Of a stretch of 64,000 bases of DNA, positions 1 to 11,585 are shown one piece after another. The stretch spans positions 62,001 to 126,000 of the forward strand of contig NZ_SPQS01000007.1 in the NCBI RefSeq assembly GCF_004570865.1, in the 5' to 3' direction. Numbering within the stretch: position 1 is the stretch's first letter; every line of letters starts with the position of its first letter. The translations under genes and the position numbers were made by a program. Below the pieces are notes generated by a model. The model did no database searches. It saw only the letters and a program-made list of their open reading frames with translations, and had not been told where the DNA came from. The DNA is from Bradyrhizobium frederickii. GTDB taxonomy: Bacteria > Pseudomonadota > Alphaproteobacteria > Rhizobiales > Xanthobacteraceae.

Positions 1-1
1 T

Positions 2-427
2 CGCGCGCAGACCTATCTTGGGCCCGCTGAAGAAGCGCGCTACGCAAAACTCTCGGTCAATCTGATGATCGCGGTCTCGGCCGCGATGATGGCAGAGAGC
101 CTCGCGCTGGCGCGCAAAGGCGGCATCGCCTGGCCGGACATCCTGAAGGTGCTGGACGACAGCGCGGTTGCCTCGCCGATGGTGAAGTACAAGACCGCGC
201 CGCTCAGGACGCGCGATTTCGCATCGACCTTCTCCTGCAAGCAGATGGCCAAGGATCTCGACCTGATCTTAGGTGCCGGCCACGCCGTCGGCGTGCCGCT
301 TCAGCTCGCCGCGCAAGTGCGCGAGACCTATGGCTCGCTGGTCGCCCAAGGCGACGGCGACACCGACTTCATCGCCACCGTCAAGCATCTCGAGCGGCTG
401 TCCGGCCTCGGCGAGCCAGAACTCTGA
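2..427 (+). CDS. 3-hydroxyisobutyrate dehydrogenase-like NAD(P) oxidoreductase, 3' part
   Basis: The open frame runs in from the left edge, so only the C-terminal ~141 residues are seen. The segment KLSVNLMIAVSAAMMAES carries the KxxxN signature (catalytic Lys) of the beta-hydroxyacid dehydrogenase family (HIBADH, tartronate semialdehyde reductase). The all-helical C-terminal domain follows, with KDLDLILGAG and a GDGDTDFIA stretch typical of the family end. The N-terminal Rossmann domain lies outside the window, so the substrate cannot be told. It ends 14 bases before a dioxygenase gene and is probably the upstream member of the same operon. Confidence 0.85.
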   Translation, partial: RAQTYLGPAEEARYAKLSVNLMIAVSAAMMAESLALARKGGIAWPDILKVLDDSAVASPMVKYKTAPLRTRDFASTFSCKQMAKDLDLILGAGHAVGVPLQLAAQVRETYGSLVAQGDGDTDFIATVKHLERLSGLGEPEL

Positions 428-441
428 CCCACGGAGTCCCT

Positions 442-1326
442 ATGCGCAACTTCAACGAGAACACGATCACGGATGCGGTGCTGGAGCGGATCGCGGGCGC
501 AACCGATCCTCGGATCAAAGAGGTGAGCGAAGCGCTGGTGCGTCACCTTCACGCCTTCGTCCGCGAGGTGCGGCCGACCCAGAAGGAATGGGAGTTCGGC
601 ATCGACTTTCTGACCCGCACAGGACACATGTGCAACGACAAGCGCCAGGAGTTCATCCTGCTGTCGGACACGCTCGGCGTCTCCATGCTGGTGGATGCCA
701 TCAACCATCCGGTGCCGGAAGGCGCGACCGAGACCACCGTGCTCGGGCCGTTCTTCGTGCAGGCCGCGCCCGAGAAGGACAACGGCGCCGACATCTCCGG
801 CCCGATGGAGGGCGACCCGATGCTGGTCACCGGTTCGGTCTCGACCGTCGACGGCAAGCCGCTGACGGGCGCCGTCGTCGACGTCTGGCACTCCGACGAT
901 GACGGCTATTACGACGTGCAGCAGCTCGACCGGATCGGCGATCTCGCAATGCGCGCCCGCTTCCACACCGATGCCAACGGGCGCTTCCATTTCTGGTCGA
1001 TCAAGCCCGCCGCCTATCCGATCCCGCATGACGGGCCGGTCGGCGACATGCTGGAGGCGCAGGGACGCCATCCCTGGCGCCCGGCGCATGTGCACTTCAT
1101 GATCTCGGCGCCCGGTTTCGAGCAACTCGTGACGCACGTGTTCGTTGCCGGCGACCAGTATCTCGACAGCGACGTGGTGTTCGGCGTCAAGGACAGCCTG
1201 ATCCGGGAGTTCGTCCGACATCCCGCCGGCCGTGCGCCGGATGGTCGCATGGTGGAGCGCGAGTATTTTCATCTCAACTATGATTTCGGCTTGAAGCAGG
1301 TTGCGAGCAACGCAAGAGCCGCCTAA
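442..1326 (+). CDS. Intradiol ring-cleavage dioxygenase (hydroxyquinol/catechol 1,2-dioxygenase type)
   Basis: A 294-residue protein with the N-terminal intradiol dioxygenase domain (about 20-105) followed by the catalytic beta-sandwich. The expected Fe(III) ligands are visible: Tyr156 or Tyr157 in DDDGYYD, Tyr192 in AAYPIPHDGP, and His216 and His218 in WRPAHVHF. The family cleaves catechol or hydroxyquinol between the two hydroxyls to a muconate or maleylacetate. Length and N-terminal domain fit the hydroxyquinol/chlorocatechol branch, but specificity is inferred. The start has GGAG five bases upstream. No maleylacetate reductase is visible in the window. It sits in a plus-strand operon with a flavoprotein dehydrogenase and a ribose-type importer, which is unusual company. 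Confidence 0.9.
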   Translation: MRNFNENTITDAVLERIAGATDPRIKEVSEALVRHLHAFVREVRPTQKEWEFGIDFLTRTGHMCNDKRQEFILLSDTLGVSMLVDAINHPVPEGATETTVLGPFFVQAAPEKDNGADISGPMEGDPMLVTGSVSTVDGKPLTGAVVDVWHSDDDGYYDVQQLDRIGDLAMRARFHTDANGRFHFWSIKPAAYPIPHDGPVGDMLEAQGRHPWRPAHVHFMISAPGFEQLVTHVFVAGDQYLDSDVVFGVKDSLIREFVRHPAGRAPDGRMVEREYFHLNYDFGLKQVASNARAA

Positions 1327-1385
1327 GCCGGACGACACCACAGCGGACCGCAAGAGTCCGCGATCGGGCAGACAGGGAGCTGAGG

Positions 1386-2780
1386 ATGGGACCGCAGGTC
1401 AGCACGAGCATATTGGCCGATCGCCTCACCGGCATGATCGGCCCGCGCGCGAGCGTTGCGCGCGGCGTGCTCGATCAGCATGGGCAGAGCGAATCGCATT
1501 ATCGCAATCTGCCGCCTGACATCGTCGTCTTTCCCGAGACGACGCAGGAAGTGGCCGAGATCGTCAAGCTGTGCGCCGGCGCAGCCATGCCGATCGTGCC
1601 GTTCGGCGCCGGCACCTCGCTCGAAGGTAACGCGGCCGCGGTCGCGGGCGGCGTCTGCCTCGACTTCGCACGCATGAACAGAGTGCTGGCGGTGCACGAC
1701 AGCGACATGGACGTCGTGGTGCAGCCCGGCATCACCCGCAAGCAGCTCAATGCGGAGCTGCGCAATACCGGCCTGTTCTTCCCGATCGATCCCGGCGCCG
1801 ACGCTTCGATCGGCGGCATGGCCTCGACGCGCGCCTCCGGCACCATGGCCGTGCGCTACGGCACCATGAAGGACAACGTCATGGCGCTGGAGGTGGTGCT
1901 GGCCGACGGCCGCGTGATCCGCACCGCCAGGCGCGCGCGGAAATCGGCAGCGGGCTATGACCTGACCCGCATGTTCGTCGGCGCGGAAGGCACGCTCGGC
2001 GTGATCACTGAAATCACGCTGAAGGTGCATCCGGTGCCGCAGGCGATCTCGGCTGCCGTGTGCAGCTTCGACACGCTGCATGACGCTGTCGAGACCGCGA
2101 TCTCCGTGATCCAGTCCGCGATCCCCGTGGCCCGCATCGAGCTGCTCGACGACGTTATGATGCGCGGCATCAACGCCTACGCCAAGCTCGGCTATCGCGA
2201 GGCACCCACCTTGTTCTTCGAATTCCATGGTTCCGAGAGCTCCGTCGCCGAGCAAGCCGAGGCCGCACAGGCGATCGCCGCCGATCATGGCGGCCATGGC
2301 TTTGCCTGGGCCAAAGCACCGGAGGACCGCAGCCGGCTCTGGCACGCCCGCGACAACACGCTCTATGCCGGCCTGGGCCTGCGGCCGGGTGCGCGCGCGG
2401 TGATCACCGATGTCTGCGTGCCGATCTCGCGGCTGGCGGAATGCCTGACCGAGACGCGGCGGGACGCGGACGAGCACGGCTTCACCGCACCGATCGTCGG
2501 CCATGTCGGCGACGGCAACTTTCACATGCTGATCCTGATTGATCCGGCCAAGCCGGAGGAAGCCGAAGGCGCCAAGGCGCTGCAGGCCCGCATGGTCGCC
2601 CGTGCCATCGCAATGGACGGCAGCTGCACCGGAGAGCACGGCATCGGGCTCGGCAAGATCGACTATCTCACCGACGAGCTCGGCGAGGCCGTCGACGTGA
2701 TGCGGTCGATCAAGACCGCACTCGATCCGAATGGCCTGATGAATCCCGGCAAGATCTTTGCGAGCGGAGCCAGAGCATGA
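1386..2780 (+). CDS. FAD-linked D-lactate/2-hydroxyacid dehydrogenase (GlcD/Dld family)
   Basis: A 464-residue protein of the VAO/PCMH flavoprotein family. The FAD pyrophosphate-binding loop PFGAGTSLEGN lies at about residues 72-82. The C-terminal FAD-oxidase domain has GHVGDGNFH (about 371) and EHGIGLGK (about 416), which carry the metal- and substrate-binding histidines of D-lactate dehydrogenase (cytochrome) relatives. It probably oxidises a D-2-hydroxyacid made in the same pathway and passes electrons to the respiratory chain. The start is supported by GGAG six bases upstream. Its stop lies 10 bases before the importer ATPase gene. D-lactate, glycolate-type or another hydroxyacid substrate cannot be separated from sequence. 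Confidence 0.9.
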   Translation: MGPQVSTSILADRLTGMIGPRASVARGVLDQHGQSESHYRNLPPDIVVFPETTQEVAEIVKLCAGAAMPIVPFGAGTSLEGNAAAVAGGVCLDFARMNRVLAVHDSDMDVVVQPGITRKQLNAELRNTGLFFPIDPGADASIGGMASTRASGTMAVRYGTMKDNVMALEVVLADGRVIRTARRARKSAAGYDLTRMFVGAEGTLGVITEITLKVHPVPQAISAAVCSFDTLHDAVETAISVIQSAIPVARIELLDDVMMRGINAYAKLGYREAPTLFFEFHGSESSVAEQAEAAQAIAADHGGHGFAWAKAPEDRSRLWHARDNTLYAGLGLRPGARAVITDVCVPISRLAECLTETRRDADEHGFTAPIVGHVGDGNFHMLILIDPAKPEEAEGAKALQARMVARAIAMDGSCTGEHGIGLGKIDYLTDELGEAVDVMRSIKTALDPNGLMNPGKIFASGARA

Positions 2781-2790
2781 AGGAGACGGC

Positions 2791-4306
<1,516 letters not shown>

Positions 4307-4314
<8 letters not shown>

Positions 4315-5257
4315 GGCCGCAGTCGCTTCAGAGCCCAATCCGCTGCAACGCATTCCCGGCGTTGCCATCGTGCTGGTGCTGCTCATCGCCCTGTTCGGCG
4401 CGATCGCGCCCGGATTCCTGTCGGTCGCGAACCTCTCCAACGTGCTGGTCCAGTCCACCATTCTGACCATGCTCGCGCTGCCGATGACGCTGATCATCAT
4501 GACCGAGGGGCTCGACCTGTCGATGGGCGCGGTGCTGACGCTGACCTCGCTCTGCGTCGCCATCGTCTCGCTCGCGACCAAGTCGATGCTGCTGGGCCTG
4601 GGTGCCGGCCTGCTGGTCGGCGTGGCCTTCGGCACCGTCAACGGCTGGCTGGTCGCCATCCTCGGCATTCCGCCCTTCGTCGCGACGCTGGGCACGCTCG
4701 GCATGGCGCAGGGCCTGTCACTGATCGTCAGCGACGGCCAGAGCGTGGTCGGCATCCCCCACAGCGTGCGCGACATCTATTCGGCGACGCTTGTCGGCAT
4801 ACCCGTGCCGATCGTGATGGCGCTGGTCACCTACGCTGCGTTCCACGGCCTGCTCTATCATACCCGCTTCGGCACCTACATTTTCGCGCTCGGCGGCAAC
4901 CGCGAAGCCTTGCGCTATGCCGGGCTGTCGCCGAACCGGCTGTTGATCGCCGTCTACGCGATCGGCGGCGCCATGGCCGGCATCGCGGGTCTCCTGATGA
5001 CCGCGCGGATGAACTCCGGTCACCCCACCGCCGGCCTCGGCCTCGAATTCGATGCCATCGCGGCCGTCGCCGTCGGCGGCACCTCGTTCGAGCGCGGTAA
5101 TGGCTGGTTGCTCGGCACCCTGCTCGGCGTCCTCTCCGTCGGCGTGCTCCGCAACGGGCTGAACCTGATCTCGCTGCCCTCCTCGGTGCAGGTCGCCAGC
5201 GTCGGCGTCCTCGTCATCGTCGCGCTGTTCCTCGATGGTCTCAGGAGCCGCGCATGA
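4307..5257 (+). CDS. Sugar ABC transporter permease, RbsC type
   Basis: A 316-residue polytopic membrane protein of the branched-chain amino acid/ribose permease superfamily (RbsC/XylH). It starts with a short cytoplasmic tail, then about eight to ten hydrophobic segments. Family landmarks are LIIMTEGLDLSMGA and, near the end, AAVAVGGTSFERG. It forms the inner-membrane pore with the next permease. It overlaps both neighbours (8 bases upstream, 4 downstream), so translation is probably coupled. Confidence 0.92.
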
Positions 5258-6231
5258 CCGACATCAGCAAAGAGGCGATCATGCCGCCCCGCTCCTTCCT
5301 GTCGCAGGACGCGATCCAGGTGTTCTACCGCCTGCTGGCGGCGCTTCTGATTTGTGCCGTGCTCGCCGTGCTCAGCGATTCCTTCCTCAGCCTCGGCAAC
5401 ATCCTCAACGTGCTGCGCCAGGCGAGCCTGACTTTCTTCATCGCCTCCGGACTGACGCTGGTTGTGCTGACAGCCGGCCTCGATCTTTCCGTCGGCGCCA
5501 ATGTGGCGCTGTCCGCCTGCATCGCCGGCACCGTGATCCACAAGACCGGCTCGCCGGCGCTCGGCATCCTCACCGGGCTTGCCTGCGGCGGCATCGTCGG
5601 ACTGCTCAACGGCATCATGGTCACCGCGCTCCGCATCCCCTCCTTCATCGCCACCTACGGCATGCTCTGGGTGCTGAACGGCCTGACCTATTGGTACATG
5701 GCCGGCGAGACCCTGCACGGCTTCCCGGCCGGCTTCCGCCAGATCGGCAGCGGCTATCTGTTCGGCCTTCCGATCCCGGTCTATCTGCTGCTGGTGTTTC
5801 TCGGGATCGGCACGTTCTTCGCGCAGCGCACGATCTGGGGCCAGGAGATCTATGCGATCGGCGCCAATCCGGTCGCGGCGCGGCTCTCCGGCATTCCGGT
5901 CGCGCGGCGCCTGCTGCTGGTCTATGCCGTCTCCGGCCTCATGGCGGGGCTCGCCTCGATCATCTTCCTGTCGCGGCTCAATTCAGCCGAAGCCGACATC
6001 GGCGAAAGCCTGACGTTGCCGGCGATCGCGGCCGTGCTGATCGGCGGCACCTCGCTGTTCGGCGGCGTCGGCACCGTGTTCGGCACCTTCATCGGCGCGT
6101 TGATCCTGACACTGGTGCTGAACGGCATGAACCTGCTCTCGGTCAGCGCCAACTGGCAGCCGCTGGTGACCGGCATCATCGTCATTCTCGCGGTCTGGCT
6201 CGACATGAAGACGCGCCGGCGCACGCAATGA
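5254..6231 (+). CDS. Sugar ABC transporter permease, RbsC type (second)
   Basis: A 325-residue paralogue of the preceding permease with the same landmarks (LTLVVLTAGLDLSVGANVAL, then AAVLIGGTSLFGG near the C-terminus). Its start overlaps the previous stop in an ATGA. Two distinct permease genes suggest a heterodimeric pore, as opposed to the single RbsC homodimer of E. coli ribose uptake. It is followed 43 bases later by the binding protein. Confidence 0.92.
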   Translation: MTDISKEAIMPPRSFLSQDAIQVFYRLLAALLICAVLAVLSDSFLSLGNILNVLRQASLTFFIASGLTLVVLTAGLDLSVGANVALSACIAGTVIHKTGSPALGILTGLACGGIVGLLNGIMVTALRIPSFIATYGMLWVLNGLTYWYMAGETLHGFPAGFRQIGSGYLFGLPIPVYLLLVFLGIGTFFAQRTIWGQEIYAIGANPVAARLSGIPVARRLLLVYAVSGLMAGLASIIFLSRLNSAEADIGESLTLPAIAAVLIGGTSLFGGVGTVFGTFIGALILTLVLNGMNLLSVSANWQPLVTGIIVILAVWLDMKTRRRTQ

Positions 6232-6274
6232 GTTTCCAAGAAGTCCAACAAGCAAAACGAGGGATGGAGGCAAC

Positions 6275-7249
6275 ATGAAACAGAAACTGGGATATTTGGC
6301 AGTGCCGTTATTGGTGGCTGCCGCGTTCACGACACAGGCCCGTGCCGACGGCGAGACCATCGCCGTCTTCACCAAGAACCAGACCAATCCGTTCTTCCAG
6401 ACGGTGCGGGTCGGCGCCGACAACATGGCGAAGACGCTGAACGCGAAGACGCTTCAGTACATCCCGACCAAGCCGGACTCGATCCCCGAGCAGCTCAGCC
6501 AGATCGAGGACGTCGTGGTGAAGAAGCCGAGCGCGATCGTGTTCACGCCGGTCGATTACAAGGCGATGGTGCCGGGGGTCGAGAAGATCAACGAGGCCAA
6601 GATCCCGGTCGTCAACATCACCGACCGCTCCGCGGGCGGCAAGTTCCTGTCCTTCGTCGGCGCCGACGATTACAGCCTCGGCCTGGAGACCGCGCGCTTC
6701 CTGCTGAAGACGCTCGGCGGCAAGGGCAACATCGTCATCATCGAGGGCGTCAAGGGCTCGCTGACCAATGTCGACCGCGTCCGCGGCTTCAACGACGCGC
6801 TGAAGGAAGTCCCCGGCGCCAAACTGCTGGCTTCACAGCCCGGCAACTACCAGCGGCTCCAGGCGCTCCAGGTGATGGAGAACCTGATGCAGTCGAACTC
6901 GCAGATCGACGGCGTGCTCGCCGCCAACGACGCCATGGCGGTCGGCGCGATCGAGGCGCTCGACGGCGCCAATCGCAAGGCGCAGGTGATCGGCATCAAC
7001 GGCACCAAGGAGGCGATCGACGCGATCAAGTCCGGCAAGCTGCTCGCCAGCGGCGACTACAACGGATTTGCCCAGGGTTGCCTCGGCACCATGATGGCGA
7101 TCCGCGCCTTGCGCAACCAGCCTGTGATCGCCGAGATCGTGCTGAAGCCGACCGTCATCACCAAGGACAATTACCAGCCGTTCGACGTGCCGCTGGAGCA
7201 GCGCACCTGCCCGACCTTCGAGGACGCCGGCAAGCTCGGCGCCAAATAA
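6275..7249 (+). CDS. Sugar-type periplasmic binding protein (PBP1 fold)
   Basis: A 324-residue protein with a classical signal peptide (MKQK, a hydrophobic stretch, likely cleavage after ARA near residue 24). The mature part begins ETIAVFTKNQTNPFFQTVRVGA, as in ribose/xylose-binding proteins. Further landmarks are VFTPVDYKAM, IVIIEGVKGS, the hinge DGVLAANDAMAVGAIEAL and QVIGINGTKEAI. It delivers the ligand to the double-permease importer encoded upstream. The start has GGAGG upstream. A 10-bp perfect hairpin follows the stop and may protect the mRNA 3' end, as is common after binding-protein genes. Confidence 0.92.
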   Translation: MKQKLGYLAVPLLVAAAFTTQARADGETIAVFTKNQTNPFFQTVRVGADNMAKTLNAKTLQYIPTKPDSIPEQLSQIEDVVVKKPSAIVFTPVDYKAMVPGVEKINEAKIPVVNITDRSAGGKFLSFVGADDYSLGLETARFLLKTLGGKGNIVIIEGVKGSLTNVDRVRGFNDALKEVPGAKLLASQPGNYQRLQALQVMENLMQSNSQIDGVLAANDAMAVGAIEALDGANRKAQVIGINGTKEAIDAIKSGKLLASGDYNGFAQGCLGTMMAIRALRNQPVIAEIVLKPTVITKDNYQPFDVPLEQRTCPTFEDAGKLGAK

Positions 7250-7266
7250 GTCCACCCATCACGTCC

Positions 7267-7290
7267 GGACGGCCGCCGTAGCGGCCGTCC
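7267..7290 (+). terminator. Strong hairpin after the binding-protein gene
   Basis: GGACGGCCGC, loop CGTA, GCGGCCGTCC: a perfect 10-bp stem between the binding-protein stop and the YciI-like gene. No T-run follows, so it is more likely an mRNA-stabilising or attenuating stem than an efficient intrinsic terminator. Confidence 0.5.
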
Positions 7291-7318
7291 CAAAACCAAG
7301 TCAAGAAACGGAGACCCT

Positions 7319-7606
7319 ATGCTGTTCGCCATTCACGCCCTCGACCGCGCCGGAGCGCTGCCGACCCGGCTCGCCAATTACGATGCCCACAAGGCGTTCC
7401 TGAGCGACACCTCGCGCTTCGGCATCAAGATCGTGATGTCGGGACCGCTGGTCTCCGACGACGGCCAGACGATGATCGGCAGCCTGTTCCTGATCGAGGC
7501 CCCCGGCCGCAGCGAGGTCGAGGCCTTCAACCGCGCCGATCCCTTCGCCGCGGCCGGGATCTGGGACAAGGTCACAATCACCGGCTTCCTGCGCCGCCAG
7601 GGCTGA
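7319..7606 (+). CDS. YciI-like (DGPF/ferredoxin-fold) protein
   Basis: A 95-residue protein of the YciI family. A conserved His is at residue 24 (YDAHKAFL), GPLVSDDGQ is in the middle, and NRADPFAAAGIWDKVTI covers residues ~71-87; the His and the Asp of the DPF motif are the family's proposed active-site pair. Family members include domains attached to aromatic-degradation enzymes and stand-alone proteins with chloromuconolactone dehalogenase or dehydratase-like activity. Next to an intradiol dioxygenase operon it may act on a lactone or muconate intermediate; this is inference. The start is preceded by GGAG. Confidence 0.82.
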   Translation: MLFAIHALDRAGALPTRLANYDAHKAFLSDTSRFGIKIVMSGPLVSDDGQTMIGSLFLIEAPGRSEVEAFNRADPFAAAGIWDKVTITGFLRRQG

Positions 7607-7629
7607 GGCCGGCCACGTCAAAAAATGCG

Positions 7630-7667
7630 AAAACAACCCCATGCACAGTAGAACGGGGGTTGTTTTT
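7630..7667. terminator. Bidirectional intrinsic terminator
   Basis: An 11-bp stem (AAAACAACCCC pairing with GGGGTTGTTTT) with a 15-base loop, A-rich on the left arm and T-rich on the right. It lies between the convergent YciI-like gene and the peptide-transporter operon, so it can serve both strands. The left arm and loop contain the core CCCATGCACAGTAG, which recurs at 48216-48237. Confidence 0.75.
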
Positions 7668-7690
7668 GCTGACGAATTCCAACGCGAATC

Positions 7691-8685
7691 TCACCCTTCA
7701 GGGCTCGCCGCTGGCGCGCCCTCTTCGAGATGACAGGCAACCCATTGCTCGGCTCCGGCTGCGCGAAGCACCGGCTCTTCGACCCGGCAGCGATCGAAGA
7801 CGAGCGGGCAGCGGGTGTGGAAGCGGCAACCCTTCGGCGGGTTGATCGGGCTCGGCACGTCGCCCTTGAGGATGATCGGATTGCGCTGGGCACCCGGCTC
7901 CGGCAGCGGCACCGCGGACAGCAGCGCCTTGGTATAGGGATGTCTGGGCGCGGCAAAGATCTCGCGGCGCGGCGCCACCTCCACGATCTTGCCGAGATAC
8001 ATCACCGCAACCCGGTGGGTCATGTGCTCGACGATCGCGAGATCGTGGCTGATGAACAAAAGCGCGAGGCCGAACTCGCTCTGGAGATCCTGCAGCAGAT
8101 TGACGATCTGCGCCTTGACCGAGACGTCGAGCGCCGACACCGCCTCGTCGCACACGATCAGCTCGGGTTCGGCTGCCAGCGCCCGGGCGATGCCGATGCG
8201 CTGACGCTGGCCGCCGGAGAATTCGTGCGGCCTGCGATTGAGCGCCTCGCGCGGCAATCGCACGGTGTCCATCAGCGCCGTGAGGCGAACTTCGAGATCC
8301 TCTGCGGATTTGGCGAGGCCGAAATTGCGGATCGGCTCGGCCAGGATATCGCGCACCCGCATGCGCGGGTTGAGGCTGGAGAACGGATCCTGGAACACCA
8401 CCTGCACGCGCCGTCGCATCTGGCGCATCGTGCTCGGCGCGGCGTCGTCGATACGCTGGCCGTCGAGGATCACCTGTCCCGCGGTGATGTCGAACAGCCG
8501 CAGGATGGCGCGGCCGACCGTCGACTTGCCGCAGCCGGACTCGCCGACCAGCGACAGCGTCTCGCCGCGCGCGATCTCGAAGGAGACGCCGTCGACCGCA
8601 TAGACGAATTCGGACTTGCGGCTGAACAGCCCGGCCTTGACCGGAAAATGCTTCTTGAGGTCGTTGACCTGGAGCAGCGGAAGGC

Positions 8686-8689
<4 letters not shown>
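7691..8689 (-). CDS. Peptide ABC transporter ATP-binding protein, DppF/OppF type
   Basis: A 332-residue ATPase with Walker [16 protein letters not shown], signature LSGGQRQR-like [15 protein letters not shown] and Walker [13 protein letters not shown]. The C-terminal oligopeptide/dipeptide extension has Cys-containing [10 protein letters not shown]. It starts at the ATG that overlaps the upstream ATPase stop (ATGA), not at an in-frame codon further upstream inside that gene. It is the last gene of a five-gene Dpp/Opp operon and ends against the bidirectional terminator. Confidence 0.93.
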
Positions 8690-9675
<986 letters not shown>

Positions 9676-9706
9676 TGCGATCAGCCTCGATCCATCACAG
9701 GCAACA

Positions 9707-10630
9707 TCACAGGCTTTTGGCCATGCGCGGGTCGAGCGCATCGCGAAGGCCGTCGCCGAGGAGATTCACGGCGAGCACGGTCACGGACAGGAACGCCGCC
9801 GGGAAGAACACGATGTAGGGCTTGACCTGCCACAGCGCGCGGCCCTCGGCCATGATGTTGCCCCAGGACGGAATGGTCGGCGGCGTGCCGGCGCCGATGA
9901 AGGACAGGATCGCCTCGGTGATCATGGCGCTGGCGCAGATATAGGTCGCCTGCACCAGCATGGGCGCCACCGTGTTGGGCAGGATGTGGCGCAGGATGAT
10001 CATCGGCGTGCGCGTGCCGCAGGCGACCGCAGCATCCACGTAAGGCTGCTCGCGGAGCGACAACACGACGCTGCGGACGAGACGGGAGACGCGCGGGATC
10101 TCGGCAACGGTGATGGCGAGGATGACGTTGCCGACGCTGCCCCGTGTCAGCGCCATCAGCGCGATCGCGAGCAGGATCGGCGGGATCGACATCAGCCCGT
10201 CCATGAAGCGCATCAGAATGCCGTCGGCCCAGCGGATAAAGCCGGAGACCATGCCGATGGCAAGGCCGGCAGCAGACGCAAAGATCGCCACCGACAGTCC
10301 GACCGTGAGCGAAACCCGCGCGCCGAACAGCACGCGCGAATAGATATCGCGTCCGAGCACGTCGGTGCCGAACCAGAAATCGGCCGACGGCGCACGCGTG
10401 CGTTTGGCCGGCGCGAGCGCGGTCGGATCGACCGACCCGAGATAGGGCGCAAAAATCGCGATCAGCACCAGCGTCAGCAGCAATGCGCCGCCGATCGCAA
10501 CGGTGGGATGGCCGCGCAAGAACCCGAGGAAGCCGCGCCGGATCGTGACCGGTCGCAGGATTTCAGGCAGTTGTGGTGCAAGGACGAACCCGGCTGGAAG
10601 CGATTGCGGATTGACGGTCGTGTCGGTCAA
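9707..10630 (-). CDS. Peptide ABC transporter permease, DppC/OppC type
   Basis: A 307-residue inner-membrane permease. A long N-terminal cytoplasmic tail with a proline-rich start leads into TM1, followed by the family motif [20 protein letters not shown]. The ATPase-contacting EAA loop lies around [19 protein letters not shown]. It overlaps the DppB-type permease stop by four bases. Confidence 0.93.
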   Translation of the reverse strand: MTDTTVNPQSLPAGFVLAPQLPEILRPVTIRRGFLGFLRGHPTVAIGGALLLTLVLIAIFAPYLGSVDPTALAPAKRTRAPSADFWFGTDVLGRDIYSRVLFGARVSLTVGLSVAIFASAAGLAIGMVSGFIRWADGILMRFMDGLMSIPPILLAIALMALTRGSVGNVILAITVAEIPRVSRLVRSVVLSLREQPYVDAAVACGTRTPMIILRHILPNTVAPMLVQATYICASAMITEAILSFIGAGTPPTIPSWGNIMAEGRALWQVKPYIVFFPAAFLSVTVLAVNLLGDGLRDALDPRMAKSL

Positions 10631-11568
10631 TAGCGGATCCTCGGGTCAACGAGCGTGTAAATGACGTCGATCATCAGATTGACGAGGACGTAGACGAAGC
10701 TGAACAGCAGCACGATGCCCTGGATGACGGGATAGTCGCGCCGCAGGATCGCATCGATCGTGAGCCGGCCGAGGCCGGGAATCGCGAACACGCTCTCGGT
10801 CACGACCGCGCCGCCGATCAGCAGCGCGATGCCGATCCCGATCACCGTCACGATCGGCACCGCCGCGTTCTTCAGCGCGTGAATGAACAGGATGCCGCCC
10901 TGCCCGAGGCCCTTCGCCTTGGCCGTGCGGATATAATCCTGCTGCAACACTTCGAGCATGGACGCGCGGGTGATGCGCGCGACCAGCGCGATGTAGACGC
11001 AGCCGAGCGCAATCGCCGGCAGGATCAGGTTTTCCAGCCACGGCCAGAAGCCTGAGCTGAGCGGCGTGTAGCCTTGCACCGGCAGCCATTCGAGCTCGAG
11101 TGCGAAGATGTAGGCGAGCATGTAGCCGACCACGAAGACGGGCAGCGAGAAGCCGAACACGGCAAAGCCCATGATGACGCGGTCGATCAGGCTGCCGGCC
11201 TTCCACGCCGCCACCACGCCGAGCGGCACCGCCACCACGATCGTGAGCAGCAGCGTGACGATCATCAGCGACAGCGTCGGTCCGAGACGCTGCCCGATCA
11301 TCGCCGACACCGGCAGATTGGTGAAGATCGAGGTGCCGAGATCGCCGTGCAGGATGCGCCAGACCCAGCTTCCGAACTGGACCAGGAACGGCCGATCCAG
11401 ACCGAGGCTCTGGCGGATGCGCTCCACATCCTCCGGACTGGCCTGGTCGCCCGCGATCACCACGGCGGGATCACCCGGCGCGATGTAGAGCAGGCTGAAC
11501 ACGAACAGCGCGACGATGGCCATGACCGGCAGGGTCGCGGCGATGCGGCGGAGGATGTAGGAGAGCAT
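10627..11568 (-). CDS. Peptide ABC transporter permease, DppB/OppB type
   Basis: A 313-residue permease with six predicted membrane spans, starting [20 protein letters not shown]. It has the family segment [20 protein letters not shown] and the EAA loop [25 protein letters not shown]. It heterodimerises with the DppC-type subunit encoded next. Confidence 0.93.
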   Translation of the reverse strand: MLSYILRRIAATLPVMAIVALFVFSLLYIAPGDPAVVIAGDQASPEDVERIRQSLGLDRPFLVQFGSWVWRILHGDLGTSIFTNLPVSAMIGQRLGPTLSLMIVTLLLTIVVAVPLGVVAAWKAGSLIDRVIMGFAVFGFSLPVFVVGYMLAYIFALELEWLPVQGYTPLSSGFWPWLENLILPAIALGCVYIALVARITRASMLEVLQQDYIRTAKAKGLGQGGILFIHALKNAAVPIVTVIGIGIALLIGGAVVTESVFAIPGLGRLTIDAILRRDYPVIQGIVLLFSFVYVLVNLMIDVIYTLVDPRIRY

Positions 11569-11585
11569 CTGGCCTCAGCGCACGA